From Rhodocollybia butyracea (Eukaryota > Basidiomycota > Agaricomycetes > Agaricales > Omphalotaceae): a DNA stretch of 64,000 nucleotides. The stretch lies in contig JADNRY010000036.1 of the NCBI GenBank assembly GCA_015501585.1, positions 248,001-312,000 on the forward strand. Reading direction: 5' to 3'. The notes under the pieces are model-generated. The model worked only from the letters and a program-made list of their open reading frames with translations, was not told the origin of the DNA and searched no databases. Position 1 is the first letter of the stretch; each line of letters opens with the position of its first letter. Shown here piece by piece: positions 22,095 to 32,448 of this stretch. Both the position numbers and the translations under genes were made by a program.

Positions 22095-23179
22095 TACTGT
22101 TGGCGGGAAGTGCAAGGAAGAAATTAAATTTGCATCGAGCATTTACTTGGCATTTACACTTTGGCCAATGTTATTATGTACTATGTACCTGACCTCAAGC
22201 AACCTCAAGGCAAATTGAGATACCATTAAAAGGTTTATTTCTGCATTAATAAAGACATCAGGTATGATATCTTGATGGTTTTTGAACTTGTATACATGTA
22301 TACAGCCCATACTTGCTCATCAGCCATATCTAGAAGGAACAAAAGTTCAGATAAACCCTCTGGCAAGCCCAGGAAGGAACATGGATGGTGCTGACATGAT
22401 AAGATAAACTACCGGCATCACCATCCGAAAGTAAGGCGTAGATGTCCTCTTGTGCGAATGTCTGCAAGAGGCCTTAAGTATGTTAAGTACTACTTCCTAC
22501 TAAGACAATAGATAATAAGGCAATTTGCCTGGGCTTGGCCCGGCGCGTGGGTGAGTGGAAGAAAAATGCGACGGTAGCTACCAGTTGGCTACCAGAAGTA
22601 AATTGATTTTTGGGAGGTCGGGTGGGAAGCGAAAATTGTTGAAAGCCAGAAGCAGAGAAGATATTGTTCACGCAATATCTATGCTAATAGATAAGACGCT
22701 ACACAGAACATACTTAAGTAGTAGTATTTTGATGGTACTGATGGCAGAATTTGGTAAGTAAGTGTTCAAAGCAGCAATAAATTGCATAATGTTAGCCTAC
22801 AAATTTATATCCTCTTTGGTGTTCAGAAACTCGGGCTAATCCAGAAACCTACATGCATACCTCAGCTCAAGGGTTGGCCCAGGCGCTCTCTGGCAAGGCC
22901 TGGCCCAAGGCATCTATGTAAATCTTTTAACTTTATGGCTTGAAGATGAAAAAGTTAAGACTTGGCTTACAAGAATGGCTATTTCTGACACACCTTGCCT
23001 ATAGGTCTGCAATATCTAGTTAGAAATTCATAGAGACTGGTCCTGACCATCACTCAATGCTCCGTAGTTGCCTGGTCTAGGTTGGCCTCACTTAGTAACA
23101 GAAGCACTGAGCGGAAGTCAAATGTTGGATGCATGGTCAGATGAAAGTGGATTCTTCCTTGCACTTCCCGCCAACGTTA
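22095..23179. mobile_element. Non-autonomous DNA element with 24-bp TIRs
   Basis: The left terminus TACTGTTGGCGGGAAGTGCA and the right terminus (reverse complement TAACGTTGGCGGGAAGTGCA) share 24 perfect inverted bases, at 22099-22122 and 23152-23175. CACAGG occurs directly outside both ends (22089-22094 and 23180-23185), a likely target-site duplication. No transposase frame was found in the roughly 1.08-kb interior. The superfamily is unclear. Confidence 0.65.
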
Positions 23180-23221
23180 CACAGGGAACGTGAACAACAT
23201 CAGCAAAATGTGGGTGCATGG

Positions 23222-23927
23222 TAAGGATGGACACAAGTCCAGTTCCTTACAGGTGATCCGCAGATTCGAACCATGAGAATACCTGTCTGACCTGGATCCG
23301 CCGGATTCAGGTACCCGTTCCCATGGGTCCGGGTCAGTCACAGTGTAGGAATTTGGACTGGAATATTTGCAAGTGCCTCCGTGTACAAACCTGGACTGAC
23401 TCATATGAACTGGAGTCATAATGTGTCAATATTGCATTGACTCATTTGTAGTACATAGTTACTGTGCATTGAGTCATTGACTGTGCAATGATTCTAAATG
23501 ACTCATAGTGACTTGCCTGGACTTATAGCAAGTCAATTCCCTTATATAGTGTAGTATACAGTTGTATGGTATATAAGTACCTAGTTTTATGGAATGAGAC
23601 CCCATCGGGTTGTTGACCCAGGGCTTTACCCATCTCTACCCTCTGGTGTGCTTTTGTCCCCACATTTGGAGGATGAGCGTAGCTTGTATCTGAATTTTCC
23701 CCCTTTACAACAACATACAGGTCATCCTTTGGGGAGTTCCAGACCTTGCAAAGTACATATCATGTACAAATACCCACAGATTGACCTGCAAGACCTGGAT
23801 CCAGATTCCAGCAGATCCAGGTACCTGTTTCCCATGGGTCCAGGTCAGCCACAGGTCTGGATCTTTTGCTGCAGGTACCCTTGCAGCGGATCCGGGTTGA
23901 CCTGAATTGGACTTGTGTCCATCTCTA
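23222..23927. mobile_element. hAT-like MITE with 8-bp target-site duplication, split by a solo LTR
   Basis: The ends are TAAGGATGGACACAAGTCCA on the left and, as reverse complement of the right, TAGAGATGGACACAAGTCCA. GTGCATGG lies immediately outside both ends (23214-23221 and 23928-23935). An 8-bp duplication with TA(G)-starting TIRs fits the hAT superfamily. Removing the solo LTR at 23344-23715 leaves about 330 bp, typical of a MITE. No coding capacity. Confidence 0.75.
23344..23715 (+). mobile_element. Solo LTR (family also at 25328-25730)
   Basis: Begins TGTAGGAATTTGG and ends CTTTACAACAACA, with TG...CA termini. Flanks CACAG and TACAG are near-identical 5-bp duplications. The sequence is very similar to the solo LTR at 25328-25730, sharing the block GTGTAGTATACAGTTGTAT and the 3' end. 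No internal retrotransposon sequence adjoins it. Confidence 0.8.
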
Positions 23928-24032
23928 GTGCATGGGAAGCTGCTTTCCAGCACTGTACAGTGCTGGGGGCCACTGGGAGCCACTGGAAACAGTGCCAGTT
24001 CACCCATGTTTTGCTGATAAAAAGTATCAGAT

Positions 24033-25172
24033 TTGCAATCGGCAGATTCACCCCAGCAATTCTGGAAGGTTATACGTGACCTGTCTGACACTAAGTCTTG
24101 CCCCTCCCCTGTCACTGCCAACCAGCTCTGTGGTATATTTGAGAAAAGGGTAAACCCACTGGCGGAAACACCTCACTTTGACAACCACATCTGTGCCCAC
24201 AACTCACCATTCAGGGCTCTTCACTGTACGTACCATATACAGTACAGAATATTTTTACCATAATACAGTACAGTGTGGGTACGGTATGGTGATCTATGGT
24301 CCATTTTTTTCTTCAATGGTACAGTACGGCAAAAATACAGCTGTATTATGGATTACAGATGGTACGGAACAAACTTAACACAAATGGTAATAGAAAGTAC
24401 TTAAAAAGTACAAGAGTGCTTATAGGTGGCATGCAGACATGGAAGTATGTATTAAAGACGGAATAAGATGTACTTGGAGAAGCAACAGCATTGTGAGCTG
24501 TTATTCAAGTGAGCCGCCTGAGTCATGTGACTGGCCGAATACATTGATGAAGTGTTTCCATTCCTTGCTGGCAGCTTGTGGCTCCCTTATAAAGGCACAC
24601 AACTTTGTTGGTACTTAACTACTAATGTATATAGTTGAACTTGAACTTCTTCAGTTAAATTTGAATACATTTGTCTAAAGTGCACAGCCACCTGGCAGTA
24701 CAACCGTATACAGCGTAATATGGACATATGGTACAGGAACATACAGAACTTCCCATACCTGAAACGGTGCAGTCAAAATTGACAAAAATCTGATATGTTA
24801 CAGAATATTTCCCAATGGAGAGCCCTATCACTATTGTCATCTGCACTACCCAAGCATACACATGATCACACATCTGGAAAATTCTTCTCAAAGTTGATAC
24901 TACTCAAGGAGGAAATTGGCCTAGTGAAAAAACATCTTCACATGCACCACACAAAATCAGCTCAAGGACTGGACAAAGTCTCTCATGACCAAATTATGGT
25001 ATCCCCAACCGCATTCTAGCTGATCTTTTCAATAAATGCATCTTCAACCTAGATGCTCCCCAACAGTGGCTTACAACAACTCTAATAGGTATCCTGAAAG
25101 TTGGGACAAACTCCAAAGACCTGGAAAACTATAGAATTATAGGGCTGGAATTATGCCTTTTGAAAATGCTCA
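24033..25172 (+). pseudogene. Old LINE reverse-transcriptase relic, 5' part
   Basis: Decayed non-LTR retrotransposon ORF2. Visible pieces include SPQQFWKVIRDLSDTKSCPS near 24045, which resembles the region before the reverse transcriptase, and then EEIGLVKKHLHMHHTKSAQG (24911) with DKVSHDQIMV and APQQWLTTTLIGILKVG, matching the first motifs of LINE reverse transcriptases. A hAT-like element interrupts it at 24212-24827. The copia element at 25173 interrupts it again inside the LKML motif, and the sequence resumes at 32134. The open reading is broken by shifts and stops. Confidence 0.65.
24212..24827. mobile_element. hAT-like non-autonomous element inside the LINE relic
   Basis: The ends CAGGGCTCTTCA and, as reverse complement on the right, TAGGGCTCTCCA form short TIRs. 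TCACCATT (24204-24211) and TCACTATT (24828-24835) are 8-bp direct repeats matching at 7 of 8 positions. Removing the element brings the two flanking parts of the LINE reading together at AACTCACCATTGTCATC. The 616-bp interior has no recognisable coding sequence. Confidence 0.65.
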
Positions 25173-25844
25173 TGTTGAGTAGTACTCTGTACATTTGCTT
25201 TGACTTACTTATTATGGATATGTTTCCTTCTGGGCTATGCTTACATATGAGACTTATTGTATAGCTGACTCCGCAGGTTTCTTGCTCCCTCAGTTGTACC
25301 GTCATTAACATTCAACTGAGGTGAGTTTGTAGGAATTTATGGATAGGCAGATTTGCAAGTGCCTACGTGTACAAACCTGGACTGACTCATATGGACTGGA
25401 GTCATAATGTGTCAAGAATGTGTTGACTCATTTGTAGTACAGAGTTACTGTGCATTGAGTCATTGACTGTGCTTGACTGTGCTTGACTGTGCAATGATTC
25501 TAAATGACTCATAGTGACTTTACATGATTTGCCTGGACTCATAGCAAGTCAATTCCCTTATATAGTGTAGTATACAGTTGTATAGTATATAAGTACCTAG
25601 TTTTATGGAATGAATCCCCATTGGGTTGTTGACCCGGGGATTTACCCATCTCTTCCCTCTGGTGTGCTTTTGTCCCCACATTTGGAGGATGAGCGTAGCT
25701 TGTATCTGAATTTCCCCCTTTACAACAACAGAGTTTCTCTTTCTATATTTACTTACTGTTTGCTTATCAATTACTATTAGTTATCACAGGTATAGTACTA
25801 TTAGTTGTACCATCATTAACATTCAACTGAGTTATCTTGCTACA
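25173..25844 (+). repeat. 5' LTR of copia element 1 (interrupted)
   Basis: Starts TGTTGAG and ends CTTGCTACA. It contains a nested solo LTR (25328-25730) and, near 25795-25835, a partial internal repeat of ATTCAACTGAG absent from the 3' LTR. After removal of the nested LTR it is about 264 bp, against 212 bp for the 3' LTR. Confidence 0.85.
25328..25730 (+). mobile_element. Solo LTR nested in the 5' LTR of copia element 1
   Basis: TGTAGGAATTTATGG at the start and TTTACAACAACA at the end, with the perfect 5-bp duplication GAGTT at 25323-25327 and 25731-25735. The same family lies at 23344-23715. It carries a short tandem array of CTTGACTGTG near 25465-25495 that the other copy lacks. Confidence 0.88.
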
Positions 25845-25923
25845 GATTACTATGAGACTTGTGCTCTTACAAACTTGAAACACAAACTCAGAAACAAAAC
25901 AAAACAACCATATCCAGGACTCC

Positions 25924-27200
25924 ATGTCAGCAGGAAATTCTCCCCTGACTGTACCAGCATTCCCTGAAGCCTTTCAGCTATCTGGGAAGGACACCTGGCA
26001 ATCTTTCAAAGATTGTGTAGAATTCAATGTTGAGATTAGAGGGTTGATTGGTTACCTTGAGGGAACCATCCCCAAACCTGCAGTGGACCCCTTTGGCCTC
26101 TTACCACATATCACTACAGTTCCCAATAGTTGGTCTCCCTATTTTGGAGAGTGGACTCAGCGAGAGCAAATGGTTGCTTCTATTACCTATCTGGACTGCA
26201 CTGATCCAGTTGGTATTGGTCTTGATAAGAAGGAGACAGCTGATGTTACCTGGCAAAAGCTTATTGCAAAATACAAGGCAAAAGATGAACAATGCATTCA
26301 CATTGCAGACACCAAGCTCTGAAAACACCGCTTCCATCCAGACACCTCCTCTATGGCGAAACACAAAAAGACAATGCAAAACCTTCTGAAATCACTACAT
26401 GATCTTGGAGGAACATGTAGCAATGAGCAATATAGGTTGATTGTTATCACATCAATGCCAGATGCATGGAAGGACTATGTCCTCAATGTTCTGGGAACAA
26501 CTAGCTCAGAAGCCTATATTATCTTCATTGGATCTACCTTGATAAGGTGGGGAATATCCACAATGACAATGACAGTGGTTATCTCAAAAAGCAGGTTGCT
26601 CATCAGGAAAAGTCTGAAATACTTAAGTCAACTTAAGTCACCCTTAGGTCAATCAAGTTCATCAAGTTGGCTTAAGTTGACTTACCTTAAGCCAACTTAA
26701 GCCAAAGCCAAAGTGAACCCCTGAACCTTGGATTGAGTCACTTAAGTTAACTCAAGTCAATTTGAGGTTCACCTGAGGTTAACTAAGTTGGAAAATCTGC
26801 TCAATCGAGGGTTAACTTGGCACTTAACTTGAGTAGATTTGTCAACTTGGTTAACCTCAGGTGAACCTCAACTTAACTTGAGTTAACTTGAGTGACTCAA
26901 TCCAAGGTTCAGGGGTTCACTTTGGCTTAAGTATTTCAGACTTTTCCTGATGCTGCTCTCATCACTCAACACTTGAGTACAAATGTCTCAACTTCCAACT
27001 CCAATTCCAGTCCAAAACAGGATAAACCTATTTGTTCCAATCCCATCTGCCCTAGTAAAGTGGGTCACACTATCGAAAGGTGCTGGTCCAAGGGCAGAGG
27101 CAGAGAGGGAAAAGCACTTAAGTCCTGGAGGGACAAGTATGGTCCAAAGCTGTGGCCAGTGACACCACCTCCACTATTGAAACCTTCACTGGCTCAGTGA
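25924..27200 (+). pseudogene. Gag region of copia element 1
   Basis: Opens at ATG 25924 (MSAGNSPLTVPAFPEAFQLS), then DTWQSFKDCVEFN, the usual gag start of copia elements. A stop at 26320-26322 and shifts follow. The reading continues through NLLKSLHDLGG and ITSMPDAWKDYV, then is cut by a palindromic insertion at 26601-26952. A zinc-knuckle-like motif, CSNPICPSKVGHTIERC, lies at 27030-27085. Gag would form the particle and bind RNA; this copy cannot. Confidence 0.75.
26601..26952. mobile_element. Palindromic (foldback) MITE in copia gag
   Basis: The whole 352-bp segment can fold on itself. The left arm begins CATCAGGAAAAGTCTGAAAT and the right arm ends with its complement; GTGAACCCCTGAACCTTGGA on the left is mirrored on the right. 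The central part is rich in CTTAAGTTAACT-like repeats. The outermost mirrored bases read as gag codons on the left, so the exact ends are not settled. Confidence 0.7.
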
Positions 27201-27870
27201 ACTCTCCTCACAGTACAACAGAGGGTATGTCACATTGCTTCTCCTCAACCACACCTGTTGATACTTTCACTAGAATTCATCCTCTCATTCTGAAATGTGG
27301 AAAAGGTCAGCATAGAGGAGAAAGTAAAGACATATCAACCTCTTTGTATCCAGTGATGACTGTATTGTGTGTAAAACAAGGAATACACCACTGTACCTGT
27401 CAGAAAATCTCATCTGTACTTTTATTGACTCAGGCGCAACCAACCATTTCTGGGTGGAGCAAGACAAGTTCACCAAGTACATGGAAGTTAATGAGTTGGG
27501 AAATAGTGTGTCTCAGGATCCAATGGGAAGTTCTTTATCCAAGGTATAGGTTTGGTTGAGTTTACTACCTCAGTCAATGGAGAAAAGAGATTAATCCAAC
27601 TTTGGAACATAAAACATATGCCAAAGTTCAGTCATAATCTCATTTCACTGTCGACATTAGACAGCAAAGGATATAGTGGCAAATGGGGGAATGGTTCATT
27701 ATCCATCAAATCGAAAACAGAAAAAAGAACAGTGATGATTGGGTATGGAAAGGGCAGAATGTACAAGTTAGAGGTTCTGGAACACAGTAACATCAGTGTT
27801 AATTCCTCAAGATCACACTCAAAGCCAGTTGATGTCTTTACCTGGTGCAGGCATCTCAGACATGTTGCTA

Positions 27871-28134
27871 CAGTATTGATGGAGTCCTTGATACATAACA
27901 TATTTGTATTGATTTGAATTGATTATGACATGTCTCAAGGAAACCAAATTGCAGCTCAAATTCTTGAAAAATCAGTAATAATTTATTATCCTCTTATCAA
28001 GCTAGGTTGAAGCAGAGTGAACAACTCATAAGATCGTTTTTTTGACTCCTGGATACTTCAACAAAGTGAATATTCCTATAGTGAAAATTGCAAAGCATTC
28101 TTGATGTTTTGTATCAAGGACTCCATCAACACTA
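27871..28134. mobile_element. hAT-like MITE in copia pol
   Basis: The left end CAGTATTGATGGAGTCCTTG and the right end, as reverse complement TAGTGTTGATGGAGTCCTTG, form TIRs that continue for about 30 bp. The outside 8-mers TGTTGCTA (27863-27870) and TATTCCTA (28135-28142) match at 6 of 8 positions, as an old 8-bp duplication would. It is 264 bp long with no coding capacity. Confidence 0.6.
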
Positions 28135-30329
28135 TATTCCTAGAATCCTCCAAATGGCAAAACTAAACCTAGTTGATGGTTTAACTTGAAAGATCACATT
28201 AAAAGATTGGGCTATGTGAGTCTTGCATATATGGTAAAGCAACACATCAACCTTTTGACAAAAATCTGGAGCATGAGCAACAGGTTCTGAAAAGGATACA
28301 CATAGACCTCTTCAGACCTACATGAACACAGAGTAAAGGGGGTGCTTTGTATATGATGCTGTTTATGGATGGGCAGTCAATGGTGAAAGACCCGGCTTTC
28401 CTGTCTAACAAGAGAAGTGAAACTATGCTGAAAGAATTCCATAAGTACAGGCTCAGGGTACAAAACCAGACTGACCAGGTACTGCATACAATCTGAATTG
28501 ATGGTGGCAAAGAATTGGACAACAAACTCATGGAAGAGTACTGTGCTGCAAATGGTATTACCATTGAGAAAGTACCGCCGTACTCCTCTGCAGCAAATGG
28601 AATGGCCAAGTGAGCAAATCAGACTCTCATAGAAGGAACAAGGATGCTCCTCAATGAGGCAGGTCTTTCTCACTCCTTTTGGGCAGAAGCCGTTGCCACA
28701 TTCTGTTATGTGGATTGCTTTGTTCCTTCAGCAAGGTTTCCTAATGATATTTCAATTGAACAATGGACAACTAGGCAACATGATGTTTCTCACCTGAGGC
28801 CTTTTGGCTGCAGGTGCTGAGCAGCTCTTCCGGGTGTCTGAACAGAAGGAAAGCTCAGTAGGCAAGCAATAGTGGGTATTTTTGTTGGATACATGGGTTG
28901 ATCTGGATACAGGTTGTTTATTCCAGAGTTGGGGGAAATTCCTGGAGTCAAGGGACTTGAAGTTTGAGGAGGGAGAAGGAAAGAGAACAAGGAAGATGCC
29001 ATTGAACACCAATCACATCATGGCTTGGCTATTTACTGATTACGACGTTGACCATGTACCTGATCTAGATTTGATCAATACAGATCTTGTTCCAAGTACA
29101 CCATCACCCCCTACCTTGAATTCACCACTGAGTCTTGCTTCATTTCTGTTGTCACCAATTCCTGCACCAGCTACAGTTCCAACAGCTCCTCCACTTCCCG
29201 CTCCAACCCCTCCACCCGGACCACGTCAGGGAACTAGGATCTGAATGCTGACTAGGCAACTTATTGAATCAGAAACCTCTGAATTGAGGGAAGCTGAAGC
29301 TAAGAAAGGGGTAGTGCCTCTGTAGAAAATCAATCTCTTGCTCTTGTTGTTCAAAATCTGTGGGCTTTTGTATCAATGGACTCTTGCCACTAGATCCTGG
29401 AATCATATGGCCAAGCAATGAAATGTGCCAACTTATGGTCAGTTCCAATGGAAGCAGAGTACAACATGCTTATGGAGAAGGGAGTATGGGATTTAGTAGA
29501 ACTCTCAGAGGGAGCCAACTTGACAGGTGGAAGATGGACTTATGCGATTAAATGGGGTGCAAACAGAGAGGTTCTTAGAAGAAAAACCAGATGGGTAGCA
29601 CAAGGTTTCACACAGATTTTTGGCATGGACTATGACAAGACATACACTGTGGTAGCTTGAATGGAATCTCTGAGGCTGGTGCTCACTATTATTGTGATGT
29701 TGGATCTGAAACTTTTTCAAGTTGATTTTAAAGGAGCATTCTTGAATAGTCCAATTGAGCACAATGTCTATATGAAACAGCCAGAGGGATTCAAGTACCC
29801 TAGAGTATGCATAAACACTATGTTTGCAAACTCAAGTGTTCTATCTATGGCACTAAACAAGGAAGCCACAATTGGCAGGCTACTCTCACTTCAGGATATC
29901 AAGCCAATGGTTATTCCTCATCACGAGCAAATCCTTGCATCCATTATTGACATGACAGTTCAGAATATACCATTACAAGTACCTATAGCAATGATGTTTG
30001 TGGTGGTTCTTCCTTGCATGAAGGCAAAGCAAAGGCTGTTTCAGACTTGGGGAAAAGATGGAAATCTTCAGAAGTTCTGTCGGATGTTCTCCTTGGGATG
30101 ACAATTCATCAGAATCCAATTACTGGTTTGATCACCCTTTCCCAACAGATCTACTTCAATGAAAAGATGCTGCAGCATTTTGGCCTTCAGAATTCCATCC
30201 CTCATAAAACAACCTTACCACCAAATGTAAAAGTGGTGAAAGCACCAAAACCATTACCACAGGATGAGCGTATCTTCATGTCAGACAAGCCATACTGTGA
30301 ATTTGTAGGTTCAATGTTGTGGGGCTCAG

Positions 30330-31195
30330 ATTGCACTACTGTGGGGTGTCTAGAAGCTGGCCAGTTAGAGAATAGAAGGCGCAGGAGCTATTGTATCTCA
30401 CTTCTATGAGTCTTATAATGTGGTGGACATTGTAATCTTGCTAGACACCAACTTTGGCATCAGCCAGATAAGCAGTTGCTGAGATATGAATTGATCTTTG
30501 GCAAAAATGGTGGGAAATCCTGATTTTCTTATTTGGGCAGATACTCCGGCTGACCCTTGTTCGCCGTTTCTCAACTGCCACCCTCTAGTACCACTTTCAT
30601 GGGTGCTAGACACTCTGCTGCTTATGCTCAAGTGCATAGGAACACTCAAGAGAGATATTTCCGCCTGATATTGGCTCCCTGGAACACCCTGTTATGTTCA
30701 AATCCTATTTAGAGGACCATACCATGGCAACTATGCCTCTCAAAAAAATTTGCATGGACTTCAGCTTGCTCAATATCTCATATGATATCCTTTAAAGCTT
30801 TCTGCAGCCTGTTGGCCTCATATTCCATACATTCCATGCTTCCTGTGGTTGACTATGTTTGTGTACCCGAGAGACACAAACAAGGCAAATTCTAGTCATT
30901 ATTCTTTGCAATGTACTTTTAAACTATGAGATAGCTTTTGAAATATATGTCTTTTTAAGTCTGTTTGAGGTTTCTCAATGCTACAAACTTCAAAAGGCCT
31001 GTTACTTGGCCTGGCCAGCTTTGGTGGCGTTTCCAATTTGGGAAATGCTGTCAAAATAAATTCACCACAAGCTCAGATCAAATGCTAAATTCCTCAAACC
31101 AGTCTCAAAATGTGCGTAAGATGCTAAACAATGATTTTGACTGCACCGAAACACATAATAGGTGCCTTAGGCCACGCTAAGAGGAGAAAACCATT
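30330..31195. other. Unidentified insertion in copia reverse transcriptase/RNase H region
   Basis: The pol reading stops aligning after the block YCEFVGSMLWG (about 30295-30327) and resumes at FWALYSRPDITFAINLLAQY (31205). The roughly 870 bp between fits no copia domain. No clear terminal repeats or target-site duplication were found, so its nature is unknown. Confidence 0.4.
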
Positions 31196-31921
31196 AAGGT
31201 GGCCAGGTTCTGGGCACTCTACAGTAGGCCGGATATAACTTTTGCTATAAATCTTCTTGCTCAATATCAGCTTAACCCAGGTCAACATCATTGGGAACTT
31301 GTAGAGTGGCTTGCTGGTTACATTGTCTGGTCTATCTACTATGACATTACCTATGTCAAGCCTACCAGGACTGAAGAAGTGATGGAAATAGTGCTGGCAG
31401 CAGCACCACCTAAAAAGGAAGAGTTACCTGGTTCAGGACTTAAGCCTTCAGGTTTTGTCGACTCGGATTATGCTCAATTTCTTGACACAAGACATTCGAC
31501 ATCTGAATATGTTTTCTTGATGGCAGGTGGACCTGTTTCATGGAGTTCAAAATGCCAGGCTACTGTCGCGACATCAACTGTTGAAGCAGAATATGTGTCT
31601 CTTGCTAGAGCAAGTCAGCAGGCAGTTTGGATGTCAGCCTTTCTCTCAGAGGTTGATTTGGAACAAGATGGTGCTGTTGAGCTGTTTGGTGACTGTGAGG
31701 GGGAGAATAGCCTAGCGGAACATGCTAGGAGTCATGCTCTTGCAAAGCACATTGACATTAGGCACCACCATATCAGGGAGAAGGTAGCCAACAGTGTTAT
31801 TGTTTTGAAGGATGTTCGCTCGGTAAATAACTTAGGGGATCTATTTATCAAGGCTCTACTGGCACCGACACATTCAAAATTAGTGAGCAGGTTGGGCTTG
31901 GATCATACGGAGTAGGGGGGG

Positions 31922-32133
31922 TGTTGAGTAGTACTTTGTACATTTGCTTTGACTTACTTATTATGTATATGTTTCCTTCTAGGCTATGCTTACATATGAG
32001 ACTTATTGTATAGCTGACTCTGCAGGTTTCTTGCTCCCTCAGTTGTACTGTCATTAACGTTCAACTGAGGTGAGTTTCTCTTTCTGTTTTATTTACTGTT
32101 TGCTTATCAATTACTATTAGTTATCTTGCTACA
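31922..32133 (+). repeat. 3' LTR of copia element 1
   Basis: Starts TGTTGAGTAGTAC and ends CTTGCTACA, followed by GCTCA, the same five bases that precede the 5' LTR. It matches the 5' LTR apart from the nested solo LTR and an internal repeat there. Confidence 0.9.
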
Positions 32134-32448
32134 GCTCACTCTGATTATAGCCAAACAAGTATGTGGCAGGTTCTGAGAGGGTTACAGGACTCATAATAAT
32201 TCTTTCATCCTACAGTGCACCATAGAAACAGGCGCACGCAGAAGGAAAAGCTTTGTATGGTAGCTTTCATAGACCTGAAGAACACTTTCCCTTCCACTGA
32301 CTTACTCACGCTTTGGCTTAGAATGAGCCGCTATGGCCTATTAGGCCCCATCTTTGACTGGATCCACATGCTATATGCATGCATGTCATATATAGTAAAA
32401 CATGGTGAAAGGATATCTGCTGCATTCAGAAGCTTGTTCAATGAGTAA
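32134..32448 (+). pseudogene. Old LINE reverse-transcriptase relic, 3' part
   Basis: Continuation of the LINE split by copia element 1. After the GCTCA duplication the reading gives TLIIAKQVCGRF, a GYRTHNNSFIL-like motif and, after a shift, MVAFIDLKNTFPSTDLLTLW with GPIFDWIHMLYACMSYIVKH. These are the motifs around the first catalytic Asp of LINE reverse transcriptases. It stops at 32446-32448, and the downstream GDTxSP region is missing. Confidence 0.65.

Larger units (their letters stand above)
23199..24018. repeat. Short inverted repeat around nested elements
   Basis: ATCAGCAAAATGTGGGTG at 23199-23216 is nearly mirrored by CACCCATGTTTTGCTGAT at 24001-24018. With the hAT-like element between them removed, the remaining DNA would be a hairpin-prone unit of a little over 100 bp with these ends. 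No matching target-site duplication was found, so its status as a transposon is uncertain. Confidence 0.35.
27300..31918 (+). pseudogene. Pol region of copia element 1
   Basis: Order of parts: protease with FIDSGATNHFW (27425); a pre-integrase stretch (WNIKHMPKFSHNLISLSTLD); integrase with IDGGKELDN and the YSSAANGMAK region (28500-28610); reverse transcriptase with RRKTRWVAQGFTQIFGMDYD (29576) and VDFKGAFLNS (29720); and RNase H with FVDSDYAQFLDTRHS, WSSKCQATVATSTVEAEYVS and KHIDIRHHHIRE, ending at a TAG near 31913. TGA stops at 28494, 28611 and 29658 stand where copia proteins usually have Arg. Frameshifts and two insertions break it further. The RNase H part (31199-31915) is still open. 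Confidence 0.8.
25173..32133 (+). mobile_element. Ty1/copia LTR retrotransposon, element 1 (decayed, with nested insertions)
   Basis: The 5' LTR begins TGTTGAGTAGTAC at 25173; the 3' LTR is 31922-32133, preceded by a polypurine tract (GTAGGGGGGG). The 5-bp duplication GCTCA lies at 25168-25172 and 32134-32138. Gag, protease, integrase, reverse transcriptase and RNase H follow in the copia order. Nested insertions lie at 25328-25730, 26601-26952, 27871-28134 and about 30330-31195. Many stops make it inactive. It landed inside the LINE relic, whose reading resumes at 32134. Confidence 0.9.
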
